In this document: positions 1 through 8,897 of the stretch, one piece after another
How the letters are laid out: each line of letters starts with the position of its first letter
Position numbering within the stretch: position 1 is the first letter of the stretch
Origin: BOG-224 sp963783505
GTDB taxonomy: Bacteria; Acidobacteriota; Terriglobia; Bryobacterales; Bryobacteraceae
Assembly (NCBI GenBank): GCA_963783505.1
Contig: CAWAOP010000025.1
Location: 372,001 to 436,000 of the forward strand
Direction: 5' to 3'
DNA length: 64,000 nt
Notes under the pieces: generated by a model
Databases searched by the model: none
The model's input: only the letters and a program-made list of their open reading frames with translations
Told to the model about the DNA's origin: nothing
Program-made: the position numbers and the translations under genes

Positions 1-1
1 G

Positions 2-784
2 ATCGGAATGATCGGAGAGCGCAACCGCGAGGTGCGCGCCTTTTTGGAACAGGAACTGGGGCCCGAGGGCCGCAAGCGGTCCGTCGTGGTTGTCGCAACT
101 TCCGAGAAGCCGGCTCCGCTACGCGTGCGCGCCTGCTTTGTATCCCTGGCGGTGGCCGAGTATTTCCGCGATCAAGGCGCCAGCGTGTTGCTGGTGATGG
201 ATTCGGTGACGCGGCTGGCCATGGCGCAGCGGGAGATCGGGCTCGCGGCCGGCGAGCCGCCCAGCCAGAAAGGCTACACGCCCTCTGTCTTCAACATGCT
301 CCCCAAGGCGCTGGAACGCGCCGGGAATTTCCGCAAAGGGTCCATTACCGGCTTCTTTACCGTGTTGGTGGAGGGTGACGATTTCAACGAGCCCATCTCC
401 GACGCGGTGCGCTCCATCCTGGACGGCCATATTATCCTCTCGCGGCAACTGGCCTCGCAGGGGCACTACCCGGCCATCGACGTCCTGCATTCGGTCAGCC
501 GGCTGGCGCGGCGGATCAGTTCCGCGAAGCAGACGGAAACGGTGCGGCGTCTGCGTGAAGCTCTCTCGCTTTACCGCGACGCCGAGGATTTGATCCAGCT
601 CGGGGCCTACGTGGCCGGCTCGAACCCGCCTCTGGACGCCAGTATCCGTCTGCGGCCGGAACTCCTGGACTTCCTGAGGCAGGACCACGAGACGAAATCC
701 GGCATCAATGAGACGCTGGCGGGTCTGGACCGGCTCTCGTCGCGCCTCACACCACACCGGGCGGCCATCGCCGCAACGAAGTAG
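2..784 (+). CDS. fliI: Flagellar export ATPase FliI, C-terminal part (5' end outside window)
   Basis: Cytoplasmic ATPase that energises the flagellar type III export gate. The reading frame is already open at base 2, so this is the C-terminal part of a protein of about 440 residues; the Walker A loop lies upstream of the window. The Walker B stretch VLLVMDSVTRLAMAQ, the family motif PSVFNMLPKALERAG and the segment GHYPAIDVLHSVSRL are typical of FliI/SctN ATPases. FliJ follows 19 bases downstream, which favours the flagellar enzyme over an injectisome homologue. The ATG at base 8 is an internal methionine, not the true start. Confidence 0.93.
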   Translation: MGMIGERNREVRAFLEQELGPEGRKRSVVVVATSEKPAPLRVRACFVSLAVAEYFRDQGASVLLVMDSVTRLAMAQREIGLAAGEPPSQKGYTPSVFNMLPKALERAGNFRKGSITGFFTVLVEGDDFNEPISDAVRSILDGHIILSRQLASQGHYPAIDVLHSVSRLARRISSAKQTETVRRLREALSLYRDAEDLIQLGAYVAGSNPPLDASIRLRPELLDFLRQDHETKSGINETLAGLDRLSSRLTPHRAAIAATK

Positions 785-803
785 CCATAGCTGAGATCCC
801 AAA

Positions 804-1250
804 GTGAACGCCTTTCGCTTCCGCCTCGAAAAAGTCCTCGACTGGCGCCGCACCGAGCTCGAGATGGAGGAGGGTAAATACAAACGGGAACGCGCGGCCA
901 TTTCCGAGCTGGACCGCCAGCGCGCCGAATGGGAAGCCAGCGGAATCCGGGCGGAGTTTGAAGTACGCAAATGGAGCGAGGTCAGCGGAGCGGACTTAGC
1001 CGCTCTGGGTAACTTCCGCAAGCAGGTGAAAATCAAGGAGGCGGAAATCGCGCAGAAACGAGCCGAGCGCTTGCGAGCACTGGCCCAGCGAGAGGCGGCC
1101 ATGATGGAAGCCCGCCGGAGATGCCGGCTGCTGGAACGGCTCAAGGAACGCCGGCGCTCCGAGTGGAGCAAACTGGCGGACCGGGAGCTTGAGGAACTGG
1201 CATCGGAGTCATTCCTGGCGCGCTGGAACCGGGAGGCCGAGCGGCAGTAG
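804..1250 (+). CDS. fliJ: Flagellar export chaperone FliJ
   Basis: Small coiled-coil protein that binds the FliI hexamer and couples it to the export gate. The 148-residue product starts at a GTG (MNAFRFRLEKVLDWR), an N-terminus usual for FliJ, and is almost entirely charged helix rich in Glu, Arg and Lys with heptad-like spacing. Length and position directly after fliI fit. Sequence conservation in this family is low, so the call rests on N-terminus, composition and synteny. It converges tail to tail with the TIGR03435 gene, only 7 bases apart. Confidence 0.85.
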   Translation: MNAFRFRLEKVLDWRRTELEMEEGKYKRERAAISELDRQRAEWEASGIRAEFEVRKWSEVSGADLAALGNFRKQVKIKEAEIAQKRAERLRALAQREAAMMEARRRCRLLERLKERRRSEWSKLADRELEELASESFLARWNREAERQ

Positions 1251-1257
1251 ACGCCGA

Positions 1258-2207
1258 TCAGTTCTCCGTCGGCGTCCGATTCAACGGCGTCGACGACAAG
1301 CACCCTGACCGGCCCTTTGGTGGGAACGAGCCGGAGCCCTAGCTGAGCTTCTAGTGCCCCCGCCAAGTCTTGCCGTGGTTCGCTTGCGGCTTCCCCGGCG
1401 CCGGATTGCGCGGCGGCCGGCTCCGTTGCTCCGGGCGTAACGGGTGGCCGCAAGTCCGGCGGCGGATAGAAGGTGAGGTCGAAGTCGTAGCGCGCGTCCA
1501 GGCCGGTCTTGTCAATCACCGGACGGCCGGCGAATCTTCCCAACAGCGAAAGCACATCGGCGAGCCGGATGTTTCTGACGGAGATACGGGTGTTCCCGTC
1601 CGGCAGCATGAAGTTGGCGGAGCCCGTTACCCCGGAGGGCAGCGTTGGCTGGCCATCCTTGTCACGCGTCATGGCCGGCGCCCCGGCGTCTTCAGGTTGG
1701 GCGGCGGCTTTCTCCGGCCGCTTCAGCTTTGGCCCGCCCTTCGCAATCATAACTTCGTAGGTCGGCATCTCTCGGTCTTCCCAGTGCGCGACTAATCCGA
1801 GCCGCTCTTTGAGCAGATTCTGAATCATCAGAAGAAAGCTTTCGCGAGTAGCTCCTTGCGGGAGTTTGGCTTCGATGTCGTATTCGTCGCGGCTAATGGA
1901 AGAGGGACCAATTATTTGGTAAGGCATTATGTCGTAGGCGAACTGAAGCAGCCTGACCACCGTGACAGCCAAGCAGCTAAATTGACCGGGTTCTATGGAC
2001 CCCGGACCGCCTCTCATGCGGTTGCCGGCCATGCCGTCGGGGCGTGGGCCAGCCAGCTCTTACCGAGGCTGCCTCAAACGCAACCGGCGCGACAGACTCA
2101 CTCTGGCCGACCGCAGCCACGGCCGTCGGCGCTTGTGGAGCGGACTGTTGCCCGAAAGCGGCGTTCGCCAGACAGATAATCGCGCTGGCGACGGTTCTTA
2201 ATGTCAT
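1258..2207 (-). CDS. TIGR03435 family secreted protein, two frameshifts
   Basis: Member of the acidobacterial (Solibacter-type) TIGR03435 family of unknown function. The start at 2207 follows a GGAG Shine-Dalgarno on the minus strand and gives a signal peptide (MTLRTVASAIICLANAAFG). The family motif FEAASVR is followed by a frame change near 2045-2055; the second frame carries RMRGGPGS, LLQFAYDI and QIIGPSSI. A second change near 1280 restores the family ending VDAVERTPTEN with a TGA at 1258-1260. Removing one base at each site gives 315 residues, normal for the family. Without correction the frame runs on antisense through fliJ and fliI. Both shifts look like single-base insertions, probably sequence errors. 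Confidence 0.8.
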
Positions 2208-2248
2208 AGCCTCCGCTCCTTTCATTGAATGGGCAGTCTGTCTGGGTT

Positions 2249-3703
2249 CTACGCCTCCAAGGGTTGCGCCCGCCGCGCCGTGACCATTCGCCGCATGTAC
2301 GGCGCAAACACGCGAAGAAGCAGGCCGGCAGCCGCTCCAACTACCACAAACGGCAAGCGGTTGGGCGATACCGGATCGTTGGGGAGGTTGGCGTGATCGA
2401 GCAGTTCCAGTTTGTCGCCCAACCCGTACTCCTGGGCGGCAGCCATCTCGCTATTGGGCCCGGCTCTGTTCGCCAGCGTCTGTTCCGTGCCGAGCCAACT
2501 CGTGGTCAGCCTGCTCATCATCTCCCTGACAACTACCTGCGCTGTCTTCGGGTCCGGATACGTGAATGAGATTCTGATCGTCAATGGACCGGAGCTTCCC
2601 AGGTGAGTCGATGGAGCCGTCCGAATGCTCAGGTCACGCGCCAGCATCGTCTGGACGACTTCGTCGATCGGCTTCCGCGTCCTCTCGCTGGGATAAAGAA
2701 GGAGGCGGGGGCCCTGCATCCACCAACCGAGCCACCACGGGTCCAGAGCTTCTTTCTTGACCTCCTCGAACCGGTCCCGCATGGTAGCCGCGAGTTCCGC
2801 TCCGGACTTGGTCTCCGGGAACATCGGCGGATCCAGTTGGAGAACCGCGGTCGAAGTGTAACGGGCCGGAATCAGAGACGCCACCGCCAAAGCCAAACCG
2901 GCGCCTGCAGCGGCGAAAGCGGCGTACATCAGCGCCCGTTTTGTCCGCTTGACCGCGAATAGGGCCAGCGCCCCCGCCATCAGGCCCGCGCCGGCGCCAA
3001 TCCCCGCGAACCGGAGCGCCGCCGGTCCGCGCGGTTCGGCGGCGGCGGACGCAGGAGCCAAAACCAACGCCTCGGGCCCCGGGGGCGGGGGAGCCGTCTG
3101 AGGCCAAAACCGGGGCCATAATCGCGCCCGGTCCTCCTCCGCCAGCTTCGCGTCCCTTACGGCGTCGGCGGCGATCCGCGCCGCCGCGGCCTCCGCCTTG
3201 GCTTTGTCCGGGTAGGCGAACGTGACCTTCAACCCCAATCCCCGCGCGCCATCATGAGAGCTCAGTGGAACGACTTCGATGCGGGTGTTCCTGCGCATAT
3301 CCGCCAAAGCGTCCTCCTCGGAACGCCGGTACGGCGCGTCAGGGTAAAGGTCAAGCTTGGGATCGAAGGCCAGCCACTCCAGATTCCCGTCCGAGGCCGC
3401 ATGTTGAGCCAGGCGGTCCAAACTACGGGCGGGAAGCTGCACCAAGGCGGACGCAACGTACGTTCGCGGTACGGTGAAGGCTGCAACCACCGCGAGCGCC
3501 GCGCCTGCCGCTCCTACCGCCGCCATCGTCTTCCAGTAGAGAGTTCCGGAGGTTATCTGCATCGTGAGGGCTCCCGCGAGAACGTTTGCAAACTCCCGCC
3601 AGCCGGGCTGGTAGTCTTCCAGCAGCGCATCGAACTCCTCGCCGTACCGCTCCCGCCATGCTCGCGGGTAGAGACTGGCCGCGACCTTCAGCCAGCGCCT
3701 CAT
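2249..3703 (-). CDS. Membrane protein of unknown function with Wzz-like periplasmic segments
   Basis: 484-residue protein that overlaps the upstream padR by the four bases ATGA (3700-3703), so the two are translationally coupled. The N-terminus contains LYPRAWRERYGEEFDALLED, a segment found at the start of many acidobacterial PadR-associated membrane proteins. Hydrophobic segments lie near residues 58-82, 232-252, 258-280 and 450-470. They bracket two soluble regions, each built like a chain-length-determinant fold (beta strands, then a VRDAKLAEE or VVREMMSRL helix) and each ending near a transmembrane segment, so the protein looks internally duplicated. Function is not known; envelope stress or export control is a guess from PadR coupling. 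Confidence 0.7.
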   Translation of the reverse strand: MRRWLKVAASLYPRAWRERYGEEFDALLEDYQPGWREFANVLAGALTMQITSGTLYWKTMAAVGAAGAALAVVAAFTVPRTYVASALVQLPARSLDRLAQHAASDGNLEWLAFDPKLDLYPDAPYRRSEEDALADMRRNTRIEVVPLSSHDGARGLGLKVTFAYPDKAKAEAAAARIAADAVRDAKLAEEDRARLWPRFWPQTAPPPPGPEALVLAPASAAAEPRGPAALRFAGIGAGAGLMAGALALFAVKRTKRALMYAAFAAAGAGLALAVASLIPARYTSTAVLQLDPPMFPETKSGAELAATMRDRFEEVKKEALDPWWLGWWMQGPRLLLYPSERTRKPIDEVVQTMLARDLSIRTAPSTHLGSSGPLTIRISFTYPDPKTAQVVVREMMSRLTTSWLGTEQTLANRAGPNSEMAAAQEYGLGDKLELLDHANLPNDPVSPNRLPFVVVGAAAGLLLRVFAPYMRRMVTARRAQPLEA

Positions 3704-3987
3704 GCGTGTCTGAGCCTCCCGAGCGCGGTCTTGACCACGCGATTCATGCCGATCGTCTGCTCTTCGACGTGCCGCCGCCCGGCCGGAGTGAGCCTGTAGG
3801 GCCTGCGCCGCTCGACCGGTTCCAGCGGCTCGATCCAGCCTTGCTCTTCCAGCCGCGTGATGGCTCCATAGAGCGTTCCCGGCCCCAGCCGAACTTCGGC
3901 GAACCGCTCGATGTCCTGCACCATGGCGTAGCCGTGCTTATCGCCCTCGAGGAGGCTGGTGAGGATCAGGATCACCGGATCGGTCAT
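3700..3987 (-). CDS. PadR family transcriptional regulator
   Basis: 95-residue winged-helix repressor. HGYAMVQDIERFAEVRLGP and GTLYGAITRLEEQGWIEP are the classic PadR recognition-helix and wing segments, followed by RRPYRLTPAGRR. The start at 3987 (MTDPVILILTSLL) is preferred over the upstream ATG at 3999, because that ATG lies inside a palindromic operator and the predicted transcript starts only about four bases before 3987. The gene is followed by a membrane protein overlapping by four bases, a typical acidobacterial pair, and probably represses its own operon. Confidence 0.88.
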   Translation of the reverse strand: MTDPVILILTSLLEGDKHGYAMVQDIERFAEVRLGPGTLYGAITRLEEQGWIEPLEPVERRRPYRLTPAGRRHVEEQTIGMNRVVKTALGRLRHA

Positions 3988-3991
3988 ACCA

Positions 3992-4026
3992 CGATACATC
4001 GTATCGCGAAGTACAAGCCATGTAAA
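3992..4026 (-). promoter_or_regulatory. padR promoter with overlapping palindromic operator
   Basis: On the minus strand a -35 box TTTACA (4021-4026) is separated by 17 bases from a -10 box TACGAT (3998-4003). The -10 box lies within the palindrome CGATAC-ATC-GTATCG (3992-4006), whose arms match perfectly. The expected transcript start is near 3991, so the padR ATG at 3987 would have almost no leader. Bound repressor would cover the -10 box, which fits autorepression by PadR. Confidence 0.65.
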
Positions 4027-4033
4027 GGGGGTT

Positions 4034-4124
4034 GAAAAAGGGGCCAGACTTGTCTGCCCCCCGAATGCGTCCACCGAAAACGAAGATACGTCCGACTGGG
4101 GCAGACCGGTCTGACCCCTTTTTC
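4034..4124. repeat. Inverted pair of 27-bp REP-like elements
   Basis: Two 27-base copies (4034-4060 and 4098-4124) face each other, matching at 24 of 27 positions. Each carries GAAAAAGGGG at one end and GTCTGCCCC at the other. The pair lies between padR and the divergently oriented aldo/keto reductase gene. It resembles bacterial REP-type intergenic palindromes; no transposase lies nearby. Confidence 0.7.
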
Positions 4125-4213
4125 CGCCGGTTCACCACACCGCGGGAAAAGATATCCGCCTCCGGAGGTTATAATCTTCGTTGAAATTCTCACCGTCCGA
4201 AGAGGGGCCCCGA

Positions 4214-5408
4214 ATGCTGCGCCGTAAGATGCCGAAGAGCGGAGACGAACTATCCATCCTGGGATTCGGCTGCATGCGCCTGCCGCAGAAGGACGGCCGC
4301 ATCGACGAAGAGCGCGCCACCAGCCAGGTGCGGAGCGCCATCGACGCGCGGCGTCAACTACATTGACACCGCGTGGACGTATCACGGAGGCGAAAGCGAA
4401 CCGTTCCTGGGCCGTGCGTTGGCGGATGGCTATCGCGAGCGCGTCTATTTAGCCACCAAGCTGCCCTCCTGGCAGGTCAAGAGTCCCGAAGATCTGGACC
4501 GCTTTCTCGACCTCCAGTTGAACAGGCTGAACACCGCTCATATCGATTACTATTTGCTCCATGCCTTGAGCCCTCTGACCTGGGAACGCCTGGAAGGCTT
4601 CGGCGCCGCCGGGTTTCTGGACCGCGCCAAAGCCTCCGGCAAAATCCGCAACGCCGGGTTCTCCTGCCACGCCACGCTGCCGGAATTCAAGCGCATCGTA
4701 GATGACTACAACTGGGATTTCTGCCAAATCCAATACAACTTCCTCGATACCGAACATCAGGCCGGCACGGAGGGCTTGAAATACGCGGCCGCGAAGGGCC
4801 TCGGAGCGGTGGTGATGCAGCCGCTGCGCGGCGGCGTGTTGAGCACGTCGCCGCCGGGAGTCGAGACCGTTTGGCGCGAGGCCGAGCGCCGGCGCACGCC
4901 CGCCGAGTGGGCCTTCCGCTGGGTCTGGAATCACCCGGAGGTGACGCTCGCGCTCTCCGGGATGAACGAGGAATCGCAACTCGACGAGAATCTGGCCACG
5001 GCCGTCGACGCGCGCCCAGACTCGCTCTCGGAAGCGGATCTGGCGCTGATCGCCCGCGCGGCGAAGCGCTACCGGGAACTCATGAAAGTGGGTTGCACCG
5101 GATGCGGCTACTGCGATCCGTGTCCCAAGGGCGTGGGCATCGCAGGCTGCTTCGATGTCTACAACCAGCTTCATATGTACGGCAATGCGCAAATGGCGAA
5201 GTTCATCTATGTGCTGAAGCTGGGCGGCGCGATCTCCGGCCAGCGCGGCTACGCCTCGCAGTGCGAGCAGTGCGGCGATTGCGTCATGAAGTGCCCGCAG
5301 AAACTTGAGATTCCCTACCTACTCGAAGCCGTGGCCGCGGAACTCGAGGGAGAAGACCTGGCCGAACGGGAAGCCCAGATCGCCCGCATGGTCGCCGGCG
5401 CCGATTGA
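4214..5408 (+). CDS. Aldo/keto reductase with C-terminal 4Fe-4S domain, one frameshift
   Basis: NAD(P)H-type aldo/keto reductase fused to a ferredoxin-like tail. The first frame starts at 4214 and contains LSILGFGCMRLPQ. It breaks near 4346-4351, where one extra base separates it from the second frame, which begins with the canonical motif GVNYIDTAWTYHGGES. Correction gives 397 residues. The C-terminus carries CTGCGYCDPCPKGV and CEQCGDCVMKCP, two cysteine clusters for Fe-S centres. The substrate is unknown. The gene stands alone between the padR pair and hemQ. The frameshift is probably a sequence error because the rest of the protein is intact. Confidence 0.85.
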
Positions 5409-5539
5409 GTTCCATATTAGACCGGACGAATTGGCTCATGGGATTCCCAGTGCTCATGAGGGTGTGAAGAAAACGCCCGCAAGCGGGCGCGGCAGGCCGG
5501 GAGGCCCGCCCCACTGGCTCCCCGTATAATGGGTAGTTC

Positions 5540-6379
5540 ATGGCTCCCGATCTGGCCGCCGCGCTACCCCTGCCCGCCGTTCCCCTGACCATGGAGGGCT
5601 CTAGCGTGCTGCATCAAATGATGCGCTTCCGCCGCGCGGCTTGGCGTATCCTGAGCGCCGGCGAACGCGGCGATGTCCTTTCAGAAGCCGCGCAAGCCTT
5701 GGGCGCGATGGAGAAGCCCTCGGACGGCCGCCAGAGCGCCGTCTACTCCATGCTCGGCCACAAGGCCGATCTCATGCTGGTCCACTTCCGGCGCAGCTTC
5801 GACGAGTTGCTGGCGGCTCAAAACGAGGTCGCGCGGCTGCGCATATCGGATTACCTGGAGCCAACGACTTCGTATCTCTCCGTCGTCGAGCTTGGGCTCT
5901 ACGAATCCTCCGCCAAGGTGTATCAATCGCTGGCGGCGCGCGGCGTGGCGCCGCACTCCGAGGAATGGAACGCGGAAGTTGAAAGCACTCTGGGGCGCCA
6001 GCGGCAGGCCATGGCAGGGCGGCTATGGCCGGAGATCCCGGATTCCCCGTATATCTGCTTCTATCCCATGGACCGCAAGCGCGGCGAAGCCGTCAACTGG
6101 TATCGAGAGCCGATGAACGTCCGCCAGCGCCTCATGCACGAGCACGGCATGGTGGGCCGCCGTTACGCGGGCGAAGTGCGCCAGATCATCACCGGCTCGA
6201 TAGGCTTCGACGACTGGGAATGGGGAGTGGATCTATTTGCCACCGACCCGCTGGTGTTCAAGAAGCTCATCTATGAAATGCGCTTCGACGAAGTCAGCGC
6301 CTCGTACGCCCTGTTCGGCTCCTTCTATGTCGGGCGCAGGGTGGCCGCAGCCGATCTGCCGGGAAGCCTGGGGCTTTAA
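5540..6379 (+). CDS. hemQ: Coproheme decarboxylase HemQ (chlorite dismutase family)
   Basis: Catalyses the last step of the coproporphyrin-dependent haem pathway, decarboxylating coproheme to haem b in the cytoplasm. The 279-residue product has the family signatures YICFYPMDRKRGEAVNWY (catalytic Tyr175), RLMHEHGMVGRRYAG (axial His202) and GSIGFDDWEWGVDLF. The active-site position in chlorite-degrading relatives is usually Arg in another context, and the YPM motif supports HemQ rather than a true chlorite dismutase. The 3' end overlaps the convergent oxidoreductase gene by four bases. Confidence 0.92.
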   Translation: MAPDLAAALPLPAVPLTMEGSSVLHQMMRFRRAAWRILSAGERGDVLSEAAQALGAMEKPSDGRQSAVYSMLGHKADLMLVHFRRSFDELLAAQNEVARLRISDYLEPTTSYLSVVELGLYESSAKVYQSLAARGVAPHSEEWNAEVESTLGRQRQAMAGRLWPEIPDSPYICFYPMDRKRGEAVNWYREPMNVRQRLMHEHGMVGRRYAGEVRQIITGSIGFDDWEWGVDLFATDPLVFKKLIYEMRFDEVSASYALFGSFYVGRRVAAADLPGSLGL

Positions 6380-7422
6380 AGATCCCGCCGTGCGGGCAAG
6401 TGAACGGTCCGCCGCTCGTCCGCGCTTCTGATGGCGGCTTCCAAAACCACGAAGCCGTCGCGCGCGTCACACGGGTCCACGGGCAGCGGGCCTTCGCCGG
6501 CCAGATGTCTTGCCAGAGCCGCGTAAAACGATCCCCAACATCCGGGCAGAGTCTCGACCTTCTTCGACCTCCCGTCCACGGCGTAGACAGTGGCGTATAG
6601 CGACGGGTCGTCAACGCCCCAGCCCGGTCCGCCCGGCATTCCACCGGCCCTCAGCACGTCCTCCTGTGGGTCCATGCCGTACTTGAGAAAACTTCCTGCG
6701 TCGCCGTGCACCGCAAAGTGCGGTCCGGCATGGGGAGTCAGCATGGAACTGGACAAGATCGCCCGCATGCGGCCGTATTCGAGCGCGATGTGAAAGTAGT
6801 CAACCGTCTGGCAACCTTCGCGCTGCGCGAAGACGTCGGCGGTTACGGCGTCCGGCATGCCGAAAAGGTGGAGGGCCTGATCGATCAGATGCGGGCCCAG
6901 ATCGTACAAAGTTCCCGAGCCCGGTCCTGGCTGCTCACGCCAGCGCTTTTTCACCTCGATCCGGTAACGGTCGTAGCGGGCCTCGTATAGATAAACCTTC
7001 CCAAGCTGGCCCTCTTCGATGCAACGCTCGAGCGTCAGGAAGTCGCCGTCCCACCTTCGATTGTGGTAGACCGTCAAAATCCGCCGCCGCCGGGCGGCGA
7101 GCGCAATCAGATCCGCGGCTTCACGCGCCGTAAGCGCCAACGGCTTGTCCATCACCAGATGTTTTCCGGCTTCGAGAGCGGCGAGCCCTAATTCGTAGTG
7201 CGTGGCGGTGGGCGTCGAAATCACCACCAGATCGATGCCGGGGTCCGCCAGGATTTCGGCGATGCCGGGCACGGCCTGCACTCCCGGCAGGCGTTCGACT
7301 TCATCCTTGCGGCTGGTCGCGATCTTTATCAGCCGCAGGCCTGGCGTGGACAGGATGAAGGGCGCATGGAAGACCCTTCCACCTATCCCGTATCCCGCCA
7401 AACCTGCCCGAAACTCACGCAT
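6376..7422 (-). CDS. Gfo/Idh/MocA family NAD(P)-dependent oxidoreductase
   Basis: 348-residue dehydrogenase with an N-terminal Rossmann fold (GYGIGGRVFHAPFI), the family motif EAGKHLVMDKPLAL with the catalytic-region Lys, and a C-terminal alpha/beta domain containing YDLGPHLIDQALHLFG. Members oxidise or epimerise sugars and inositols; the GRVFHAPF form is that of the YdgJ/scyllo-inositol dehydrogenase-like subgroup. The exact substrate cannot be read from the sequence. The gene is monocistronic and converges with hemQ. Confidence 0.88.
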   Translation of the reverse strand: MREFRAGLAGYGIGGRVFHAPFILSTPGLRLIKIATSRKDEVERLPGVQAVPGIAEILADPGIDLVVISTPTATHYELGLAALEAGKHLVMDKPLALTAREAADLIALAARRRRILTVYHNRRWDGDFLTLERCIEEGQLGKVYLYEARYDRYRIEVKKRWREQPGPGSGTLYDLGPHLIDQALHLFGMPDAVTADVFAQREGCQTVDYFHIALEYGRMRAILSSSMLTPHAGPHFAVHGDAGSFLKYGMDPQEDVLRAGGMPGGPGWGVDDPSLYATVYAVDGRSKKVETLPGCWGSFYAALARHLAGEGPLPVDPCDARDGFVVLEAAIRSADERRTVHLPARRDL

Positions 7423-7642
7423 TGGCTCGGTTTCCCGCGATTCACCAGCTTAGCCGATTCCGGCGAAAGCCGGCCAGTGCCCGTAAGCTGTCCGTAACGA
7501 ACGGCCGGGGTAGGAGGCCGCATGCGCTTACAGACGGATTACGGGCCGGCAGAAATTCCTGCATTCCGGCATTTTTCCCTTGCGGCTTCGCGATGCCGTG
7601 CGCCATATTGGAGATTAGTGAACGTGACGGCGCTGGATCCCG

Positions 7643-8893
7643 ATGGCGGAGAACCTCCTCTTCTTTACGGAGCTTCTGCGGATGCCGGTCTACGACCTGA
7701 AAGGCCGCCGCATCGGACGTGTGCGCGACGCCGCGCTGGTTCCGGTCGTCAATCCCTCGCGCGTTGACCGCATCCTCATCGGCGGGGCGTATTCCTGGTT
7801 CACCATTCGCTTCGATCAGATTCGCTCGATCTCCCTCGACGATGGCATCGCCCTGTCCGACGAGCAGTTCAGCCCCTTTCACGACGACGAGTACATGCTG
7901 CGCATCGGGCGCGACCTGCTCGACCAGCAGATCATCGACGTGACCGGCCGCAAGGTGGTCCGAGTCACGGATCTGACCTTCGACGTGCGCCATGACGGCG
8001 AGCGCGACCTGCTGGTCGTGCTCGAAATCGATATCGGCCTGCGCAGCATGTTGCGCCGCCTGCTGCAAGGCGCGCTGCCGCCGCGCTGGATCCGCCATCT
8101 TCAGCGCCGCATTCCTCCCAACTCCATTCGCTGGGAGCTGTGCAACGTGGTGGAACCCGACCCGCTCCGCCGCCTGCGCCTCAACATCAGCTACAAGAAC
8201 CTGGAGGAGATGCACCCGGCCAACCTGGCCGACATCGTCGAGGAACTGAGCCCCGCCGAGCGCGAAGCGATTTTCGAAACTATCGACAGCGAAGCCGCCG
8301 CCGAGGCGCTCTCCGAGGTCGATCCCAAAATGCAGGCGAGCATTCTGGAATCCCTGGAGCCGGAGAAAGCCGCCGACATTGTGGAAGAAATGGCCCCGGA
8401 CGAGGCCGCCGACGCGCTCGCCGAGCTGGAGGATCAGGCCTCCGAAGAGATCCTGGACGAGATGGAGCGGGAGCCGAAATCCGAGGTCGAGGAACTGCTC
8501 GAGTACGAGGAAGATACCGCGGGCGGGATGATGAATACCGAGTACCTGGCGCTGCCCGAAGCCGCTACGGTCCCCGACTTTCTGGCCGCGCTGAAGGCTT
8601 CGGAGGATGAGGACCTGCTGGAGATTCTGAACACAGTTTTTCTCATGGACGCCGAGGGCCGGCCCACCGCGTCCGTCCCGCTGGCCCGCATCTTCGTCTC
8701 TTCGCCCGGCGCGCTACTGAAAGATCTGGCCTCGCAGCCCATGCTCAGCGTTCCCGTGGACGAAGCTCAGGATCGCATCACGGAGTTGTTCGACAAGTAC
8801 AACCTTCTCACTTTGCCTGTCGTGGACGCCGACGGCAGATTGGCCGGCGTGATCACCGCCGACGACATCATTTCCGTGCTGAGGGCCAGGTAA
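7643..8893 (+). CDS. Soluble PRC-barrel/MgtE-N/CBS domain protein, probable Mg2+ sensor
   Basis: 416-residue cytoplasmic protein without membrane segments. Residues 1-160 hold two PRC-barrel-like halves (MPVYDLKGRRIGRVRDA and DVTGRKVVRVTDLTFDV). Residues about 190-275 form the superhelical MgtE N-domain with repeated LADIVEELSPAE and KAADIVEEMAPDEAADAL units and a strongly acidic surface. Residues 295-412 are a CBS pair ending GVITADDIISVLRAR. These are the cytosolic sensor parts of the MgtE magnesium channel without its pore. The next gene, 4 bases downstream, is an NRAMP-like transporter, so the protein probably gates or senses metal for it. Confidence 0.85.
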   Translation: MAENLLFFTELLRMPVYDLKGRRIGRVRDAALVPVVNPSRVDRILIGGAYSWFTIRFDQIRSISLDDGIALSDEQFSPFHDDEYMLRIGRDLLDQQIIDVTGRKVVRVTDLTFDVRHDGERDLLVVLEIDIGLRSMLRRLLQGALPPRWIRHLQRRIPPNSIRWELCNVVEPDPLRRLRLNISYKNLEEMHPANLADIVEELSPAEREAIFETIDSEAAAEALSEVDPKMQASILESLEPEKAADIVEEMAPDEAADALAELEDQASEEILDEMEREPKSEVEELLEYEEDTAGGMMNTEYLALPEAATVPDFLAALKASEDEDLLEILNTVFLMDAEGRPTASVPLARIFVSSPGALLKDLASQPMLSVPVDEAQDRITELFDKYNLLTLPVVDADGRLAGVITADDIISVLRAR

Positions 8894-8897
8894 CGCG

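Noticed and set aside
119..2032. A 637-codon minus-strand frame covering fliJ and most of fliI
   Set aside because: Only the part above 1258 is TIGR03435 sequence. The rest is antisense to two well-supported flagellar genes and is open because a frameshift near 1280 removed the natural stop.
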